From contig NZ_LNYK01000007.1 of the NCBI RefSeq assembly GCF_001467825.1, forward strand, positions 48,348 through 112,347: a DNA stretch of 64,000 nucleotides. The letters are read 5' to 3'. The DNA is from Legionella londiniensis. Lineage in GTDB: Bacteria > Pseudomonadota > Gammaproteobacteria > Legionellales > Legionellaceae. Below the pieces are notes generated by a model. The model was given only the letters and a program-made list of their open reading frames with translations. It was not told the origin of the DNA and searched no databases. The position numbers and the translations under genes are program-made. Below, one piece after another: positions 61,742-64,000 of this stretch. How positions within the stretch are numbered: the stretch's first letter is position 1; the number at the start of each line of letters is the position of its first letter.

Positions 61742-61864
61742 CAATAAAATTCTTTAGAACTATTTGAATTCGAATTTTACAGGGTCTGGAATCTGCCGAA
61801 AGATGGATTCAAGCCCCTCCTTTTCGTTTTCAGCGCCTCTCTTCAATTGGCGATAAATTTCGAA

Positions 61865-61893
61865 TTGACTAAAATTTTACTAGAGAATAGTAA
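61865..61893 (+). promoter_or_regulatory. Candidate clpX promoter
   Basis: TTGACT (61865-61870), a 17-base spacer and TAGTAA (61888-61893) lie 27 bases before the clpX start. The 178-base clpP-clpX gap shows no clear terminator, so clpX may be read both from tig-clpP and from this site. Confidence 0.45.
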
Positions 61894-61919
61894 ATTCATT
61901 AGTAAAAAGGGGTTTGTAG

Positions 61920-63182
61920 ATGAGTAAAAATAACAGCAGTGGCGGAGACAAGGTTTTATACTGCTCGTTTTGCGGGAAGAGCCAACATGAAGTGAAGAAA
62001 CTGATTGCAGGTCCTTCGGTATTTGTTTGCGATGAGTGTGTTGAGCTCTGCAACGATATTATCCGGGAAGAAACACAGGATGTACAAGAAGAAGCGGAAA
62101 CTCGTCTGCCCACGCCCAAAGAAATTTCCGCGTTTTTGGATGAGTATGTGATAGGCCAGGTCCACGCCAAAAAGGTTCTGTCTGTTGCCGTTTATAACCA
62201 CTACAAGCGGTTGCGCCATAAATCTCGTGACGAGATTGAGCTTGGCAAAAGCAATATTTTGTTAATCGGTCCTACTGGAAGCGGAAAAACCTTGCTGGCA
62301 CAGACAATGGCACGCCTGCTGAATGTCCCGTTTACCATGGCTGATGCGACCACGCTCACCGAAGCTGGGTATGTTGGTGAAGATGTTGAAAATATCATAC
62401 AGAAATTGCTGCAGAAATGTGATTATGACATTGATAAAGCGCAGCAGGGCATTGTGTACATCGATGAGATCGATAAAATTTCCCGCAAATCCGACAATCC
62501 TTCAATTACCCGCGATGTATCTGGAGAAGGGGTTCAGCAGGCTTTGTTAAAATTGATTGAAGGAACGATTGCTTCTGTTCCCCCACAGGGCGGGCGAAAA
62601 CATCCGCAGCAGGAATTTTTACAAGTGGATACATCAAACATTCTGTTTATCTGCGGCGGCGCTTTTGCGGGGCTTGAGAAAATCATCCGCGAGCGCAGCG
62701 ATAAATCAGGAATCGGATTTTCGGCAGAACTGAAGCGAAAGGATGAAAAAGCCGAGAGGTTGCTGGACTCTCTTGAGTCTGAAGATTTGGTAAAATACGG
62801 CTTGATACCTGAATTTGTGGGTCGATTGCCTGTTGTCGCAACACTGCATGAGCTGGATGAAGACGCCTTGGTTACTATCCTGACCAAACCAAAAAACGCA
62901 TTGGTTAAGCAGTTTTGCGCCTTGTTTGAAATGGAAAATGTGGAACTTGAGTTCCGCGAAGAAGCGTTGAGATTAATTGCCAAAAAAGCTCTGGATAGAA
63001 AAATTGGCGCGAGGGGGTTGCGCTCCATCATTGAAAATATTCTTTTAGACACCATGTATGAATTACCTTCGCTTGAAGGGGTGAGTCGCGTCATTGTAGA
63101 CGAAAGCGTGGTGAACACCGGCAAGCCAATATTAATCTACGGCCAGGAAACCAAACATACCGCTGTAGGCGGCGCTGAATAA
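61920..63182 (+). CDS. clpX: Clp protease ATP-binding subunit ClpX
   Basis: The 420-residue AAA+ unfoldase has an N-terminal zinc-binding domain ([12 protein letters not shown] and CDECVELC). It has Walker [18 protein letters not shown], Walker [12 protein letters not shown], the GYVG pore loop in [11 protein letters not shown], the IGF loop in [12 protein letters not shown] that docks on ClpP, and sensor 2 [10 protein letters not shown]. All parts are complete. Confidence 0.97.
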   Translation: MSKNNSSGGDKVLYCSFCGKSQHEVKKLIAGPSVFVCDECVELCNDIIREETQDVQEEAETRLPTPKEISAFLDEYVIGQVHAKKVLSVAVYNHYKRLRHKSRDEIELGKSNILLIGPTGSGKTLLAQTMARLLNVPFTMADATTLTEAGYVGEDVENIIQKLLQKCDYDIDKAQQGIVYIDEIDKISRKSDNPSITRDVSGEGVQQALLKLIEGTIASVPPQGGRKHPQQEFLQVDTSNILFICGGAFAGLEKIIRERSDKSGIGFSAELKRKDEKAERLLDSLESEDLVKYGLIPEFVGRLPVVATLHELDEDALVTILTKPKNALVKQFCALFEMENVELEFREEALRLIAKKALDRKIGARGLRSIIENILLDTMYELPSLEGVSRVIVDESVVNTGKPILIYGQETKHTAVGGAE

Positions 63183-63208
63183 TTGGTTTATGAGCAAGGC
63201 CTATCCGC

Positions 63209-63232
63209 GCCCAACTTCAGGCGAAGTTGGGC
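63209..63232 (+). terminator. Intrinsic terminator after clpX
   Basis: GCCCAACTTC (63209-63218) and GAAGTTGGGC (63223-63232) form a perfect 10-bp stem with an AGGC loop. A weak U-rich stretch (TCTGCGTTTT) follows. It separates clpX from lon, implying that lon has its own promoter in 63245-63320. Confidence 0.7.
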
Positions 63233-63321
63233 TCTGCGTTTTAAGCCTCAAATTAAGGTATTTGCAACAAATTCGTGGAACAATGGCTCTCATAGGGTTA
63301 GCATTAGAATAAGGGAACATA

Positions 63322-64000
63322 ATGGCGAATGAAAATGAATTGGTGCAAAAAAGCGAGCTTGATTTAAGCTTGCCTGTTTTACCATTGCGGGATGTGGTTG
63401 TATATCCTCACATGGTCATCCCTCTTTTTGTTGGCCGTGAAAAATCGATTAAGGCTCTGGAAGCCGCCATGGTCAACAACAAACAAATCTTTCTGGTTGC
63501 CCAGAGAAAATCGGCAAATGATGATCCTGGCGCTGAAGATTTATTTAATGTGGGAACGATTTCCAGCGTCCTTCAATTGCTGAAATTACCTGACGGCACA
63601 GTCAAAGTGCTGGTCGAAGGAGATCAAAGGGCCCGTGTAACCGATTATCATTTGGAAGATACCCATCTTGTAGCGAAGCTTGATCTGCTCGAAAATGTCA
63701 GCGAAGCATTAAATGAAAAGGAAATTGAGATTTTAATGCGTTCTCTCATGTCTCAGTTTGAGCAATATATCAAACTGAATAAAAAAATCCCCCCAGAAGT
63801 GTTGGGCTCAATTACCGGTATCGAAGAACCTGGCCGCTTGGCGGATACAATTGCCGCTCATATGTCGTTAAAAGTCGATGACAAGCAGGAACTTCTGGAA
63901 ACGCTTGATATCGGCACCCGCCTGGAGCGCCTTATGGCGGCCATCGAAACGGAAATTGATTTGCTGCATGTCGAGAAAAGAGTCCGTGGGCGGGTCAAGC
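63322..64000 (+). CDS. lon: Lon protease, N-terminal part (partial)
   Basis: The frame opens at ATG 63322 with AAGGGAA upstream and runs past the right edge; 226 residues are visible. They form the Lon N-terminal substrate-recognition domain (LSLPVLPLRDVVVYPHMVIP; LVAQRKSANDDPGAEDLFNVG; VKVLVEGDQRARV) and the start of the helical arm (LLHVEKRVRGRVK). The ATPase and protease domains lie beyond the window. Synteny with clpX supports the assignment. Confidence 0.95.
   Translation, partial: MANENELVQKSELDLSLPVLPLRDVVVYPHMVIPLFVGREKSIKALEAAMVNNKQIFLVAQRKSANDDPGAEDLFNVGTISSVLQLLKLPDGTVKVLVEGDQRARVTDYHLEDTHLVAKLDLLENVSEALNEKEIEILMRSLMSQFEQYIKLNKKIPPEVLGSITGIEEPGRLADTIAAHMSLKVDDKQELLETLDIGTRLERLMAAIETEIDLLHVEKRVRGRVK

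Overview
The window is chromosomal DNA from a gammaproteobacterium, most likely a member of the Legionellales close to Legionella. The reasons are the moderately AT-rich coding style, the gene orders (tRNA-tig-clpP-clpX-lon, gmk-rpoZ-spoT-ridA, yggT-proC-yggS/pilT, pepA-holC/lptF-lptG), several effector-like proteins of the Dot/Icm style, and a c-di-GMP-controlled Lap secretion module. The genus is inferred from recognisable protein families only. No 16S or other marker gene is present.

Layout. (1) 1-4417: the distal end of a tightly coupled histidine operon (hisB end, hisH, hisA, hisF, hisIE). It runs by an ATGA overlap straight into purH, whose substrate AICAR is the by-product of HisH/HisF. 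(2) 4450-19205: an accessory-looking stretch. It holds two outer-membrane barrel proteins, an ArsC-family reductase, a sulfotransferase-like protein, a universal stress protein with a Kef/CPA2 antiporter, a HAD phosphatase, a D-cysteine desulfhydrase-like enzyme, a YeaO protein, two small proteins of unknown function, two apparent gene remnants, a large secreted protein with a thaumatin-like C-terminus, and a SulP-STAS-cNMP fusion transporter. (3) 19286-32836: RNA repair (archease-rtcB), murJ, two M17 aminopeptidases flanking holC, the LPS exporter permeases lptF-lptG, an ElyC-like protein, three small conserved proteins, and yggT-proC-yggS. (4) 32966-34090: a putative CE-clan (Ulp1/C48-like) cysteine protease with a membrane hairpin and a Glu-rich tail, a strong effector candidate. 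(5) 34098-44829: sdaC-like permease, pilT, rph, yicC, gmk, a highly structured non-coding gap, rpoZ, spoT, ridA, an ABC-F ATPase and a small membrane protein. (6) 44900-59093: a lone tyrosine recombinase, then a complete Lap-type adhesin module. (7) 59187-64000: four tRNA genes (Pro, Arg, His, Leu) behind a good sigma-70-type promoter, then tig, clpP, clpX and the start of lon.

The most coherent system is the Lap module. A type I secretion ABC transporter and membrane-fusion protein on the plus strand face an opposing set of outer-membrane channel (TolC/LapE), periplasmic protease (LapG), degenerate GGDEF/EAL receptor (LapD) and a 1622-residue RTX adhesin. The adhesin has a readable TAAG LapG site at residues 91-94, a von Willebrand A domain and a C-terminal type I secretion signal. 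Together these genes predict surface retention of the adhesin when c-di-GMP is high and its proteolytic release when c-di-GMP falls. The best candidates for undescribed biology are the CE-clan protease (32966-34090), the nested inverted repeats between gmk and rpoZ (39366-39576), and the lone recombinase beside the Lap module.
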